Source: a virus
DNA: 48,123 bases
Strand: one strand, 5' to 3'
IMG/VR virus record: IMGVR_UViG_3300031566_000071
Coordinates: 1 to 48,123 of that record
Part shown: piece after piece, positions 6,549 to 12,891 of the stretch
How the letters are laid out: every line of letters starts with the position of its first letter
Position numbering within the stretch: the first letter of the stretch is position 1
Made by a program: the position numbers and the translations under genes
The notes under the pieces: model-generated
Database searches by the model: none
Seen by the model: the letters and a program-made list of their open reading frames with translations, nothing else
Told to the model about the DNA's origin: nothing

Positions 6549-7387
6549 GTAAAGAACTTATCGTACCGAAAAATACGTTTGCTATTTTAGAGACGGCAAA
6601 CTCGTTACCGAAAATCGACCCCGAACTGCAAAAAGAACTCGACGCAGACGACAGTAAGGGGTTTGAAACGGCAACCGGATTTATCCCGATTGTCAGTATC
6701 CGGCAGAAAGACTTCGTTATAATTGACGAAGAGGGGAATAAAAAAATCATTTTTCCCTCTGGCGGATTCAAAATGTTTGATTCCGTAAGCGCAGAAATGG
6801 GTCAACAAATTGCCGACGTTGACGGTAGCGGTCTCACCTTAACCTTCTTGCTTGACCGCACTGGCCGGGTATTGTTTGAAAAGCTCACCAGTGACAAGCC
6901 GGAGTGTCGTTCTAACGACGGTATAACGGGGAACGGAACGCCAGGTGGTGACTGCGCCAAGTGTCCGCTTTCTCAATTCCGGGACAACGGAGAAAGACCC
7001 AAATGTCAGCAACTAATAAATATCCTCGTTTTTGACCACGCCCTGAAAGCCTGTTATCTTCTCCGGTTTGGCCCCTCAGCATTAAAGCCGTATGGCAGTT
7101 TCAAGGAAATGATTCGCCGTAGCAGTTATCCGGTACACGCCATAGTCGTCAAAGTAAAGACGGAGTTCCGAAATGACAAAGGTGAATACTTTGTCCCCGT
7201 CTTTGAAATCGTTAACGACCTGGGCGGTGAACACATTGACATCTTTAAAAAGATGAAACAATTCCGAGGCAGTCTCAAGAGCGTATTCGGACGTACTGCC
7301 GAAGTTGTCGAAGAAGAAGAGCCGCCCAACGGCGACAAACCCGAACCCGTCGAAACTGACTACACACAAGAAGATGCGCCATGTTAA
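6545..7387 (+). CDS. Putative zinc-cluster nucleic-acid-binding protein
   Basis: 280 residues from ATG 6545. After an N-terminal beta-rich part (ATGFIPIVSIRQKDF), a cysteine cluster appears: ECRSNDG, then GGDCAKCPLSQF and KCQQ (about residues 120-155), followed by LINILVFDHALKACYLLRFG. Then a second beta-rich domain and an acidic C-terminal tail (VVEEEEPPNGDKPEP). A Cys4 insert and acidic tail are typical of phage proteins that bind single-stranded DNA or act with recombinases, so an SSB-like role is plausible but unproven. An upstream frame extension to 6470 is not needed. Confidence 0.5.
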   Translation: MSKELIVPKNTFAILETANSLPKIDPELQKELDADDSKGFETATGFIPIVSIRQKDFVIIDEEGNKKIIFPSGGFKMFDSVSAEMGQQIADVDGSGLTLTFLLDRTGRVLFEKLTSDKPECRSNDGITGNGTPGGDCAKCPLSQFRDNGERPKCQQLINILVFDHALKACYLLRFGPSALKPYGSFKEMIRRSSYPVHAIVVKVKTEFRNDKGEYFVPVFEIVNDLGGEHIDIFKKMKQFRGSLKSVFGRTAEVVEEEEPPNGDKPEPVETDYTQEDAPC

Positions 7388-7488
7388 AGAAACTTGACGA
7401 CTTTATTGACCGCGCCTTTTGGCCGTGGTTACTCGTGGCCGTGCTGTATTTCGGCGGACATATAATAATATGGAAATTAACAAGATGA
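7381..7488 (+). CDS. 35-residue single-span membrane peptide
   Basis: ATG 7381 overlaps the previous stop by 7 bp. The peptide starts MLKKLDDFIDRAFWPWLLVA and has one hydrophobic segment (about residues 14-32) between charged ends. Such peptides are common in phages and seldom have known functions. Confidence 0.55.
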   Translation: MLKKLDDFIDRAFWPWLLVAVLYFGGHIIIWKLTR

Positions 7489-7498
7489 GGAGAATAAT

Positions 7499-7711
7499 AT
7501 TAGTGAAGTATTATGTATTGCTAAGTGCCCGCTTTGCGGTTATCCAAACTTAGTTGATAACACTGAACGACCCAATCTTTTGACGTTTGGTGAAATTACA
7601 GACGAAGGAGATAACAAATACAAACTTTTACAGGAACAACTTATAAGTACGGTTGAAACCTGTTTCAGTTGTGAAAAAGATTTCGTTAAAACAAGAAGGG
7701 TCGCGGAGTAA
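7499..7711 (+). CDS. Zinc-ribbon protein with probable ATT start
   Basis: The open frame encodes a two-pair zinc ribbon: KCPLCGYPNL near residue 12 and CFSCEKDF near residue 55, about 70 residues in all. No ATG, GTG or TTG precedes the first Cys pair in this frame. ATT 7499, six bases after AGGAG (7488-7492), is the likely start; ATT is used rarely (infC, pcnB). The paired cysteines argue that the frame is real. It ends 6 bases before the structured RNA at 7718. Confidence 0.55.
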   Translation: MSEVLCIAKCPLCGYPNLVDNTERPNLLTFGEITDEGDNKYKLLQEQLISTVETCFSCEKDFVKTRRVAE

Positions 7712-7717
7712 CAATGA

Positions 7718-7848
7718 GGCGGGGTGGCGGAATGAAAACGGTTATTGCTAACGGCTTGGCTCTGCAGGGTCAGTCGTGCCGGGTAGATGCCCAACTGGAA
7801 TGAGTTGGTTGCAGGAGGTGGCGCGGTTCTACCCGTCCCGCCCCCGCC
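7718..7848 (+). ncRNA. Compact structured RNA with tRNA-like ends
   Basis: Between two genes lies a 131-nt element closed by GGCGGGG (7718-7724) plus GCGG (7727-7730), pairing with CCGC-CCCCGCC (7838-7848), 11 bp with a 2-nt bulge. Inside, CGGGTAGA (7780-7787) pairs with TCTACCCG (7828-7835), and CCAACT/AGTTGG (7791-7796, 7803-7808) forms a hairpin with loop GGAATG. CGGC (7752-7755) can pair with GCCG (7778-7781), but this competes with the second stem. The 3' end is followed by CCA (7849-7851). The 5' GGTGGCGGAAT recalls tRNA-Leu, but no anticodon or T-arm fits. It looks like a stable phage ncRNA; I cannot assign a family. Confidence 0.5.
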
Positions 7849-7868
7849 CCAAATAAAGGAGGAAGAAG

Positions 7869-8294
7869 ATGAAAGAAGTTGTAATAAATGTTTGTTTTGG
7901 TGGGTTCTCATTATCTTATGACGCCGTTATGGAATACGCCAAGAAAAAAGGTATAACCATTTACGCCTTCGTTGACAAAGGGGACAAAAATAGCAACCTT
8001 AATCTCGAAAAATTCAAACCATATAATCCCCATAGCAACAGAAAAGTCTTTCTTATTCACTATTCAAAAAAACCATTAAGCGGCGACACCTGCGATGAAG
8101 AAGGATATTTTTCAGATAGAGACATAGAAAGAGACGACCCAGTTTTAATAGAAATAATTAAGGAAATGGGAGAAAAGGCAAGCGGAAAATTGGCGAAACT
8201 TAAAATCGTCGAAATACCCGATGACATAGAGTGGGAGGTTGAAGAACATGACGGAAACGAATGGGTCTCAGAAAAACACAGAACTTGGAATTAA
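7869..8294 (+). CDS. Conserved phage protein, unknown function
   Basis: 141 residues with an excellent ribosome-binding site (AAAGGAGG). The sequence follows a pattern I have seen in many phages: CFGGFSLSYDAVMEYAKKKG at the start, a variable middle, then RDDPVLIEIIKEMGEKASG, KLKIVEIPDDIEWEVEEHDG and EWVSEKHRTW at the end. The family has no established role. The last 47 bp overlap the next gene. Confidence 0.75.
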   Translation: MKEVVINVCFGGFSLSYDAVMEYAKKKGITIYAFVDKGDKNSNLNLEKFKPYNPHSNRKVFLIHYSKKPLSGDTCDEEGYFSDRDIERDDPVLIEIIKEMGEKASGKLAKLKIVEIPDDIEWEVEEHDGNEWVSEKHRTWN

Positions 8295-8460
8295 CCCCAT
8301 GACCCCCGGAATGTTTAGGTCGTGGCGGCAGTATTGGCGCATGATGGGTGAACTGGCCGTGCTTCTCGTTGGCGCAGTTGTGATAATCGCCGGTACTCTA
8401 CTGGCGACGTGGTACGCAATCGGCCCGGCTGTTGACTGGGCAGTAAGGAAAATGATTTAA
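8248..8460 (+). CDS. Single-span membrane protein
   Basis: 70 residues from ATG 8248 (GGGAGG upstream). A polar N-terminus of about 38 residues precedes a long hydrophobic segment (ELAVLLVGAVVIIAGTLLAT) and a short basic tail. No family recognised. Confidence 0.6.
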   Translation: MTETNGSQKNTELGINPMTPGMFRSWRQYWRMMGELAVLLVGAVVIIAGTLLATWYAIGPAVDWAVRKMI

Positions 8461-8473
8461 CAAGGAAGTAGTT

Positions 8474-8554
8474 ATGGAAACATTCTTATCAATACAAAGA
8501 GAAGTTGATATTGAATATACAACTACCCCAACCCAACCCGGAGAGGGGGAGTGA
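8474..8554 (+). CDS. 26-residue peptide
   Basis: ATG 8474 with AAGGAAG seven to eight bases upstream, reading METFLSIQREVDIEYTTTPT and a GEGE end. Its stop overlaps the next start (TGATG), as for its neighbours. The Thr/Pro end and short length give no clue to function; it may serve mainly for translational coupling. Confidence 0.35.
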   Translation: METFLSIQREVDIEYTTTPTQPGEGE

Positions 8555-8781
8555 TGGATTATAAACGATTTTTAGGGATGTTGTTATACGGAGTGGCTTT
8601 TGGTTTTGCCGCCACTTTGATAATGTTGATAATAAAATTCCTGTGGATTTTTAATACCGACGTTCTTGGAATTAAGCAAGGAGGCGCAGAGGTGGCTATT
8701 CTATTTCAAATATTAGCTATTGTCGCGGGGATAGTTTTTCCCGTCATCGTTCATAACCTTGAGGAACCACCCCATGAATAA
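8554..8781 (+). CDS. Two-span membrane protein
   Basis: 75 residues from ATG 8554. Two hydrophobic helices (about residues 8-30 and 44-68) joined by a short polar loop with GIKQGG. An in-frame GTG at 8551 is possible. No recognised family. Confidence 0.6.
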   Translation: MDYKRFLGMLLYGVAFGFAATLIMLIIKFLWIFNTDVLGIKQGGAEVAILFQILAIVAGIVFPVIVHNLEEPPHE

Positions 8782-8995
8782 GCCATATTACCGCAACGAG
8801 CCGTGCCCGCTATGTCAGGGCAGACACTTACTCAACGGGCGACTCTGTACGCTTTGTAAGGGCGATGGCTTTGTCCCGGTGCGGCAGAAATCCCTGGGCG
8901 AAATTGTGGTCGAGGCCGCCTACGGTATGCTCGTGGTAGACATAACGAATACGAAGAGTTTCTTAGCCGCCCAGCCGCAGAGCGGCAAGGAGTGA
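8774..8995 (+). CDS. Small zinc-finger protein with DnaJ-like CxxC pairs
   Basis: 73 residues from ATG 8774. Two cysteine pairs, CPLCQG and CTLCKGDG, 14 residues apart, resemble half of the zinc-binding repeat of DnaJ. The rest is a helix with no known motif. It overlaps the previous gene by 8 bp and is probably co-translated. Confidence 0.6.
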   Translation: MNKPYYRNEPCPLCQGRHLLNGRLCTLCKGDGFVPVRQKSLGEIVVEAAYGMLVVDITNTKSFLAAQPQSGKE

Positions 8996-8998
8996 AGG

Positions 8999-9169
8999 AT
9001 GAAAAATATTAGAATATTTGGCCGATTTGTCGGCTTACCGCTGTGGGACAAAGACCATGACGACAATATTATTAAAATGGTGATTGGGTTCCCGATGCTG
9101 GAAGTCCGAGTATTCGACCCAACAAGAGAAAGAGTGATACCCGTCTCGGAGACAAGGAGGAATGAATGA
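8999..9169 (+). CDS. 56-residue protein of unknown function
   Basis: ATG 8999 follows AAGG; the protein reads MKNIRIFGRFVGLPLWDKDH and ends in basic, acidic turns (ETRRNE). The stop overlaps ATG 9166 by 4 bp. Too short for domain assignment. Confidence 0.55.
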   Translation: MKNIRIFGRFVGLPLWDKDHDDNIIKMVIGFPMLEVRVFDPTRERVIPVSETRRNE

Positions 9170-9423
9170 AAAAGTATAAGTGGATTACGATTAAAGAAGT
9201 GCGTGGTCAGCCTGGAGTCGGTTATGTCGGATGGCCGATTTATGACATTATTAACAATAAATCACAGGATTATCTTGGAGGTATATTCTTTTACGAGGAA
9301 TGGAAACAGTATGTTGTTCAGCTTGAAGAGGGCGGCGTATTCAACAACTCCTGTCTTCGTGACATCCTCGACTTCATGGATAATGAAATACCGAAAGAAG
9401 GCGAGGATGCCTTTGAAGACTAA
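9166..9423 (+). CDS. Conserved small phage protein, unknown function
   Basis: 85 residues, start within AAGGAGGAATGAATGA. Tryptophan-rich pattern with spaced W, LGGIFFYEEWKQYVV, then F-NNSCLRDILDFMDN. I have seen this arrangement (a short W-rich N-terminus, LG.I.WY..WR.Y, C-L-.-I at the end) in many phage accessory regions. No function is established. Confidence 0.7.
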   Translation: MKKYKWITIKEVRGQPGVGYVGWPIYDIINNKSQDYLGGIFFYEEWKQYVVQLEEGGVFNNSCLRDILDFMDNEIPKEGEDAFED

Positions 9424-9613
9424 AGAGAAACGTCAATGGATTAGGACGCTCCGAAGTATTTGGCACGAGGTCGATTACTGGGACTTCGGTGTGGGGTTTC
9501 CTTCCTACAAGTGTAAATGTGGGCTTGAAATATGGGAATACGAAGTGTACAAAACCCGCAAAACAAAGCCCATAGACAATCTCTGCAAGCGGTGCCAGAA
9601 AGCGAGGTCGTGA
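9407..9613 (+). CDS. Small zinc-ribbon protein
   Basis: 68 residues from ATG 9407, overlapping the previous gene by 17 bp. C-x-C (KCKCGLEIW) and CKRCQ are 24 residues apart and could bind zinc. The rest is basic and aromatic (KRQWIRTLRSIWHEVDYW), as expected for a nucleic-acid-binding protein. A longer frame from 9203 has no support. Confidence 0.55.
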   Translation: MPLKTKEKRQWIRTLRSIWHEVDYWDFGVGFPSYKCKCGLEIWEYEVYKTRKTKPIDNLCKRCQKARS

Positions 9614-9681
9614 TGAACGAAATAGAGATTGCAATGCTTTTATTGAAGAGATATTCAGGCAGACGGAAAATGATTATCTGA
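9613..9681 (+). CDS. 22-residue ORF, possibly the frameshifted start of the next gene
   Basis: ATG 9613 (TGATG overlap) reads MNEIEIAMLLLKRYSGRRKM to a stop at 9679. In the -1 frame the same DNA continues as FIEEIFRQTENDYLKENEM straight into the coiled-coil gene at 9693, which otherwise has no good ribosome-binding site. One missing T in the GCTTTTATT stretch (9635-9643), or -1 slippage there, would make a single gene 9613-9992. Confidence 0.4.
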   Translation: MNEIEIAMLLLKRYSGRRKMII

Positions 9682-9692
9682 AAGAAAATGAG

Positions 9693-9992
9693 ATGTTGAA
9701 ACAAGCCGTTAAGAATAAAACAGAAATATTGTCAATAAGCGAATCCATGTATGAACACATAAAGGCCGAGAACGCCGAGTTGAAGCGACAAAGAGATGAG
9801 GCGGTAGAGTTAATAACATTGTTGTTTGTATTTATAACTAAGATTAACGACGATATTATGAACGGCTCAGAACCCTGGCACGATGAAAAACCTGAAAATT
9901 GGGACAACATTCACGATGAACTTGGTATTAAACATAAAACGGTAAAGCAATTCCTCGCCAACCTCAAGGAGGTGAAAGATGGCGAAGACTAA
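9693..9992 (+). CDS. Coiled-coil protein
   Basis: 99 residues from ATG 9693. Residues ~1-45 are a coiled coil (EHIKAENAELKRQRDEAVEL), then a hydrophobic stretch LITLLFVFITKI and a Trp-rich segment (EPWHDEKPENW). The frame extends upstream to about 9612 without a start codon, see the entry at 9613. The end overlaps the next gene by 14 bp and carries its ribosome-binding site. Confidence 0.6.
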   Translation: MLKQAVKNKTEILSISESMYEHIKAENAELKRQRDEAVELITLLFVFITKINDDIMNGSEPWHDEKPENWDNIHDELGIKHKTVKQFLANLKEVKDGED

Positions 9993-10194
9993 AATAGCAA
10001 CGCTATACGCATTACAAAACTATTGGACGGTTGGTGTCTCTGTCTTGGTGGAACACGGACGGACTCTTGATAAAATATACACCGAGACCAGTGAGAATGA
10101 TTATTGCTTCATAACCAAGTGGGAAGAACAACTCACGGTTGGTTTGGCTCTCCTGATGTGGATTGAAGATTTGCTTGAATATTATGGCGATTAA
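9979..10194 (+). CDS. 71-residue protein of unknown function
   Basis: ATG 9979 with AAGGAGG upstream. Mostly helical with aromatic residues (YALQNYWTVGVSVLVEHGRT) and an acidic end (IEDLLEYYGD). No motif recognised. Confidence 0.55.
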   Translation: MAKTKIATLYALQNYWTVGVSVLVEHGRTLDKIYTETSENDYCFITKWEEQLTVGLALLMWIEDLLEYYGD

Positions 10195-10232
10195 ACATTT
10201 ACGGGTACGACAATACCCGGAAAGGAGACCCC

Positions 10233-10283
10233 ATGACAAACGATGAAATACGGAAACTCAAGGAGGAGCAAAGTGAAAACTAA
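10233..10283 (+). CDS. 16-residue coupling ORF
   Basis: ATG 10233 with AAAGGAG upstream gives MTNDEIRKLKEEQSEN. Its codons CTC AAG GAG GAG also form the ribosome-binding site of the gene starting at GTG 10273. The same double use of LKEE codons as a ribosome-binding site occurs at about 10561, 11459 and 11648. It probably serves translational coupling. Confidence 0.3.
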   Translation: MTNDEIRKLKEEQSEN

Positions 10284-10581
10284 CATAGTGTTATACCGAG
10301 CCACATTAAGCCCGTTTAAGATTATATCAGATACTGCTACCTACAAAGACGGATGGTACAAAACACGACAAGGCCCGGTATCTCAATACAAGTCTCGGTT
10401 TAACGATGACCAAAGAAAGTCAATGGGGGTCGGGCTAACGCCTACCGAAGCGGTTTGGTTTGCCATCGGTCATCTCGACGAAAGGATAAAATACTACAAG
10501 GAAACTCTTAAAAACATCACAGATAAAAGATTAAGATTTTTAAGGTGGAGTGAGAAAGAACTCAAGGAGGAAAACAAATGA
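10273..10581 (+). CDS. Unknown protein, GTG start
   Basis: 102 residues. I prefer GTG 10273 because AAGGAGGAG lies 5 bases upstream; ATG 10243 is in frame but has no ribosome-binding site. The protein reads MKTNIVLYRATLSPFK and later GVGLTPTEAVWFAIGHLDER with a Lys/Glu-rich tail KELKEENK. The tail codons are also the ribosome-binding site of the next gene. No family recognised. Confidence 0.55.
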   Translation: MKTNIVLYRATLSPFKIISDTATYKDGWYKTRQGPVSQYKSRFNDDQRKSMGVGLTPTEAVWFAIGHLDERIKYYKETLKNITDKRLRFLRWSEKELKEENK

Positions 10582-10904
10582 AAGTTGATAGTAAGTACAA
10601 AAACCCGGATAAGCTCATTCAGCAATTAAGAAATAAAATTAAATGGGAAGATAATAGTGTGAATTACTGGAAGGGTGAAACCAAGAAAGTTCGAGGTGAA
10701 CTTATCATATCGTGGAACCCTGTTGAAAACACACAAAGTTGTGATAACAGTCACGAGTTAGGTATATTAAGACCCGGTGACATCGTTGCAATCATCGGTC
10801 ACGTCACGGAAGTCTCAGCTAAGACTGACCCGTCTTGTAAAAACGAATCTTCTGAAATAACCTATATACGAAAAGAAACCCGGCGCATCGGGCGTTGGTA
10901 TTGA
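10578..10904 (+). CDS. Duplicated accessory protein, copy 1
   Basis: 108 residues; ATGA overlap with the previous gene. An N-terminal helical part (KYKNPDKLIQQLRNKIKW) precedes a beta-rich part: GELIISWNPVENTQSC, LRPGDIVAIIGHVTEVSAKT, RRIGRWY. It is paralogous to 11665-11991 (offset 1087 bp); the N- and C-terminal thirds are most alike and the helical middle has diverged. LRPGDIVAIIGHVTEV suggests a small barrel, perhaps ligand- or nucleic-acid-binding, but this is a guess. Confidence 0.6.
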   Translation: MKVDSKYKNPDKLIQQLRNKIKWEDNSVNYWKGETKKVRGELIISWNPVENTQSCDNSHELGILRPGDIVAIIGHVTEVSAKTDPSCKNESSEITYIRKETRRIGRWY

Positions 10905-10915
10905 GGAGGAAACAG

Positions 10916-11173
10916 ATGGCGAATGAACTGAAACCGTGCCCGTGTTGTGGGGGAGAAGCGACGATTGATAGTTTTGTGTGGGGCGGATTAAATTACAGAA
11001 TTGTATGTAGTTGTGGCATAATAACGAAATATTTTGTTTTATTAGAAGAAGCCACAACCGCCTGGAACCGCAGAGACGGGGAGGGGACAATCCTGTGTGA
11101 ACACGAATATCAACCGGGATTCTTTATAATATTATCCACAAGGGAGGAGGTGCCCGATGGCGATGAGGTATGA
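10916..11173 (+). CDS. Lar-type restriction-alleviation-like zinc protein, copy 1
   Basis: 85 residues from ATG 10916 with TTGAGGAGG upstream. The start ELKPCPCCGGEA, the internal C-x-C (VCSCG) and the later EEATTAWNRRDG form the signature of Lar-like proteins (LKPCPFCGG, A-xx-WN-R). Family members alleviate type I restriction in some phages, but most are uncharacterised zinc fingers. Beyond WNRR there is an added tail (LCEHEYQPGFFIILSTREEV) that is identical in the copy at 12003. Confidence 0.7.
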   Translation: MANELKPCPCCGGEATIDSFVWGGLNYRIVCSCGIITKYFVLLEEATTAWNRRDGEGTILCEHEYQPGFFIILSTREEVPDGDEV

Positions 11174-11200
11174 TACTAATGACAAATAACTAATAAAAGG

Positions 11201-11262
11201 TCCCGCCCTGATGACAAGTCGCCAAGGGCGACTTCCCTTAGGATAGTCAGGGCGGTCATTTT
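11201..11262 (+). terminator. Double-stem hairpin with T-tract
   Basis: CCGCCCTGA (11203-11211) pairs with TCAGGGCGG (11247-11255), 9 bp. Inside, AAGTCGCC-AAG-GGCGACTT (11216-11234) is a perfect 8-bp hairpin. TCATTTTAAT follows. It probably terminates or attenuates transcription after the first Lar-like gene; it could also be a small structured RNA. Confidence 0.6.
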
Positions 11263-11274
11263 AATAGAAGTTAG

Positions 11275-11484
11275 TCACACCAATGTCCAATATGTAAAAA
11301 AACAATATGGCCAACAATTTACCAGACAAAACAAAAGTTGAATTTACCATACGAACCATATCAAGAAGATGGGGACGATTGGATACATGACAAATATATG
11401 AAAGATTCGAGATATAATCGAGGTCTTTATACCCAAGCGAGGTTTTTGGGAATCTTCAAGGAGGAGCATGATGATAGTATTTGA
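11275..11484 (+). pseudogene. Zinc-ribbon frame without a start, probable remnant
   Basis: After a stop at 11272-11274 the frame reads HQCPICKKTIWPTIY, then about 50 residues ending FLGIFKEEHDDSI. It has protein-like composition and a CxxC pair at its very start, but no ATG, GTG or TTG lies before the cysteines. It sits just behind the hairpin at 11201-11255 and beside the duplicated segment. Either its start was lost when the segment was duplicated, or it uses a very rare start. Confidence 0.4.
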
Positions 11485-11668
11485 GGAATTATTCTTAAAT
11501 GTCACGGAAAAGTTAACAGACATAGAAATTGACTTGGACACCATGAAAAGAGAATATGATGTCTTGGTTGACGAAAACAACAAATTAACAAACATCAAAG
11601 AAGGACTTGAAAATGAAGTAGGAGAACTCCGAGGTAAAATTCAAGAACTCAAGGAGGAAAACAAATGA
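11468..11668 (+). CDS. Short coiled-coil protein
   Basis: 66 residues from ATG 11468 with AAGGAGGAGC upstream. Almost all of it is a coiled coil (DIEIDLDTMKREYDVL, ENKLT-like heptads) ending ELKEENK. The last 20 bases match the end of the gene at 10273, marking the left edge of the duplicated segment. It may oligomerise or act as an adaptor; unknown. Confidence 0.6.
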   Translation: MMIVFEELFLNVTEKLTDIEIDLDTMKREYDVLVDENNKLTNIKEGLENEVGELRGKIQELKEENK

Positions 11669-11991
11669 AAGTTGATAGTAAGTACAAAAACCCAGATAAG
11701 TTTATTGAAGGGCTTCAAAGACAACTCAAATGGGCAAACGAAATAGCGAGAAAAAATTGGGATATGTGGGTTAAGGGAAAAGGTGAACTTATCGTATCGT
11801 GGAACCCCGTGGAAAACATACAAAGTTGTGGCAACAATCATAAATTGGGTACATTAAAGCCCGGTGACATCATCGCAATCATCGGCCACGTCACGGAAGT
11901 TTCAGTCAAAACTGACCCATCGTGCAATAACGAATCGTCCAAATATACTTACACCCTTAAAGAAACCCGGCGCATCGGGCGCTGGTATTGA
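11665..11991 (+). CDS. Duplicated accessory protein, copy 2
   Basis: 108 residues, paralogue of 10578-10904. Conserved: KVDSKYKNPDK, GELIVSWNPVEN, GTLKPGDIIAIIGHVTEVS, ETRRIGRWY. Changed: the helical stretch 14-35 and the segment after DPSC. Overlaps the coiled-coil gene by 4 bp. Unequal divergence suggests selection for different partners while the beta-rich core is kept. Confidence 0.6.
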   Translation: MKVDSKYKNPDKFIEGLQRQLKWANEIARKNWDMWVKGKGELIVSWNPVENIQSCGNNHKLGTLKPGDIIAIIGHVTEVSVKTDPSCNNESSKYTYTLKETRRIGRWY

Positions 11992-12002
11992 GGAGGAAAC
12001 AG

Positions 12003-12269
12003 ATGGCGAATAAACTGAAACCGTGCGGACATTGCAACAATAAGGCCGAGCTAATGGTTGGTGAAAGCGGACTCGGCGGGGAAGTTAAATGCACCGAGTG
12101 TTGGATGCGTACTGGCTGGTACGAAGACCCCGCAGACGCAATCTATATATGGAACCGCAGAGACGGGGAGGGGACAATCCTGTGTGAACACGAATATCAA
12201 CCGGGATTCTTTATAATATTATCCACAAGGGAGGAGGTATCACATGAGCGAAACAAAGATACCGAGTGA
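12003..12269 (+). CDS. Lar-type restriction-alleviation-like zinc protein, copy 2
   Basis: 88 residues from ATG 12003. KLKPCGHCNNKAEL and VKCTECWMRTGWY give two CxxC pairs, followed by DAIYIWNRRDG, the Lar-like signature. The tail after WNRR matches copy 1 through STREEV, then diverges (SHERNKDTE). The zinc-finger core differs much more from copy 1 than the tail does. If Lar-like, the two copies might act on different restriction enzymes; this is untested. Confidence 0.7.
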   Translation: MANKLKPCGHCNNKAELMVGESGLGGEVKCTECWMRTGWYEDPADAIYIWNRRDGEGTILCEHEYQPGFFIILSTREEVSHERNKDTE

Positions 12270-12486
12270 GGTAGCGGTGAAATGGGCGGGAATTGTAGAA
12301 AAAATAGCAGATAAATATGGTGCAAGCATTCAAAAAATGATAAATGAAGCCATTGAAAATATCCCCCTAACACTAAAAAGGGAAGTTGAATTAGATAAAA
12401 ATAACGAGGAGTTAAAGAATAAATTTATCGCCGACATCGCCGCCATCATCGACAAGGCGATTGCAGAACACGAAAGGAGCAAGTAA
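12244..12486 (+). CDS. Small helical protein
   Basis: 80 residues from ATG 12244, inside the 3' end of the previous gene, with GGGAGGAGG upstream. Fully helical and charged (VAVKWAGIVEKIADKYGASI, FIADIAAIIDKAIAEHE). No motif recognised. The stop overlaps the next ATG (TAATG). Confidence 0.55.
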   Translation: MSETKIPSEVAVKWAGIVEKIADKYGASIQKMINEAIENIPLTLKREVELDKNNEELKNKFIADIAAIIDKAIAEHERSK

Positions 12487-12734
12487 TGGCAAGGTGTTTG
12501 AAAAAAAGTGAAATAATTGAAATAATAAAGAATGGCGACCTTCAACACATAGAGGCAATTTATCACAACGGTAAATTAAGTTACGTCAATATTATATATT
12601 ACTTCAACCGGAAGCACAGCTCAAAAGTCACACTTGACTACGTAAGAAAAAATGTGTTGGAGTCCTTATTGAGAAGAGGTCTTATAAAAAAAGACCGCAC
12701 CGAAATAATTTATACGGTTGCTAATTATAAATAG
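12486..12734 (+). CDS. Winged-helix-like small protein
   Basis: 82 residues. The arrangement SEIIEIIKNGDLQHIEAIY, then VTLDYVRKNVLESLLRRGLI and KKDRTEIIYTVANYK, resembles a winged helix: recognition helix, then a beta wing. It may be a transcriptional regulator of the accessory genes; no close family named. 154 bp without a larger gene follow. Confidence 0.5.
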   Translation: MARCLKKSEIIEIIKNGDLQHIEAIYHNGKLSYVNIIYYFNRKHSSKVTLDYVRKNVLESLLRRGLIKKDRTEIIYTVANYK

Positions 12735-12804
12735 CGGGCCGGGGAACCACCCCCGACCCTAACCAACGTAAACCAACCTTATCATAAGGTGACAAGGAGG
12801 TCAC

Positions 12805-12891
12805 TTGCAAAATAGCACAACCCCTGTAAATGTCAAGACAAATAACGCACACCAGGGTCAAACACGTGAAATACCCAGATGTGATAAATGA
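12805..12891 (+). CDS. 28-residue peptide before the methyltransferase
   Basis: TTG 12805 is preceded by AAGGAGG, which lies in the loop of a hairpin GTGAC/GTCAC (12790-12804), so initiation could be controlled by folding. The peptide reads MQNSTTPVNVKTNNAHQGQT and ends in IPRCDK. Its stop overlaps the methyltransferase ATG at 12888 (ATGA). It may be a coupling leader rather than a functional protein. Confidence 0.35.
   Translation: MQNSTTPVNVKTNNAHQGQTREIPRCDK

Larger units (their letters stand above)
10557..12240 (+). repeat. Segmental duplication of a two-gene unit, offset 1087 bp
   Basis: 10557-11153 and 11644-12240 are copies. The edges are nearly identical (ribosome-binding site plus first 12 codons of the first gene; about 88 bp at the end of the second gene), while the middles diverge clearly at protein level. 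The 491 bp between copies hold the terminator-like hairpin, a broken zinc-ribbon frame and the coiled-coil gene at 11468. Recombination between the identical ends could delete or multiply the unit. Confidence 0.85.

Noticed and set aside
7718-7851. tRNA-Leu gene (5' GGTGGCGGAAT and 3' CCA)
   Set aside because: No anticodon arm, no 5-bp T-arm and a 100-nt interior; the competing stems fit another fold.
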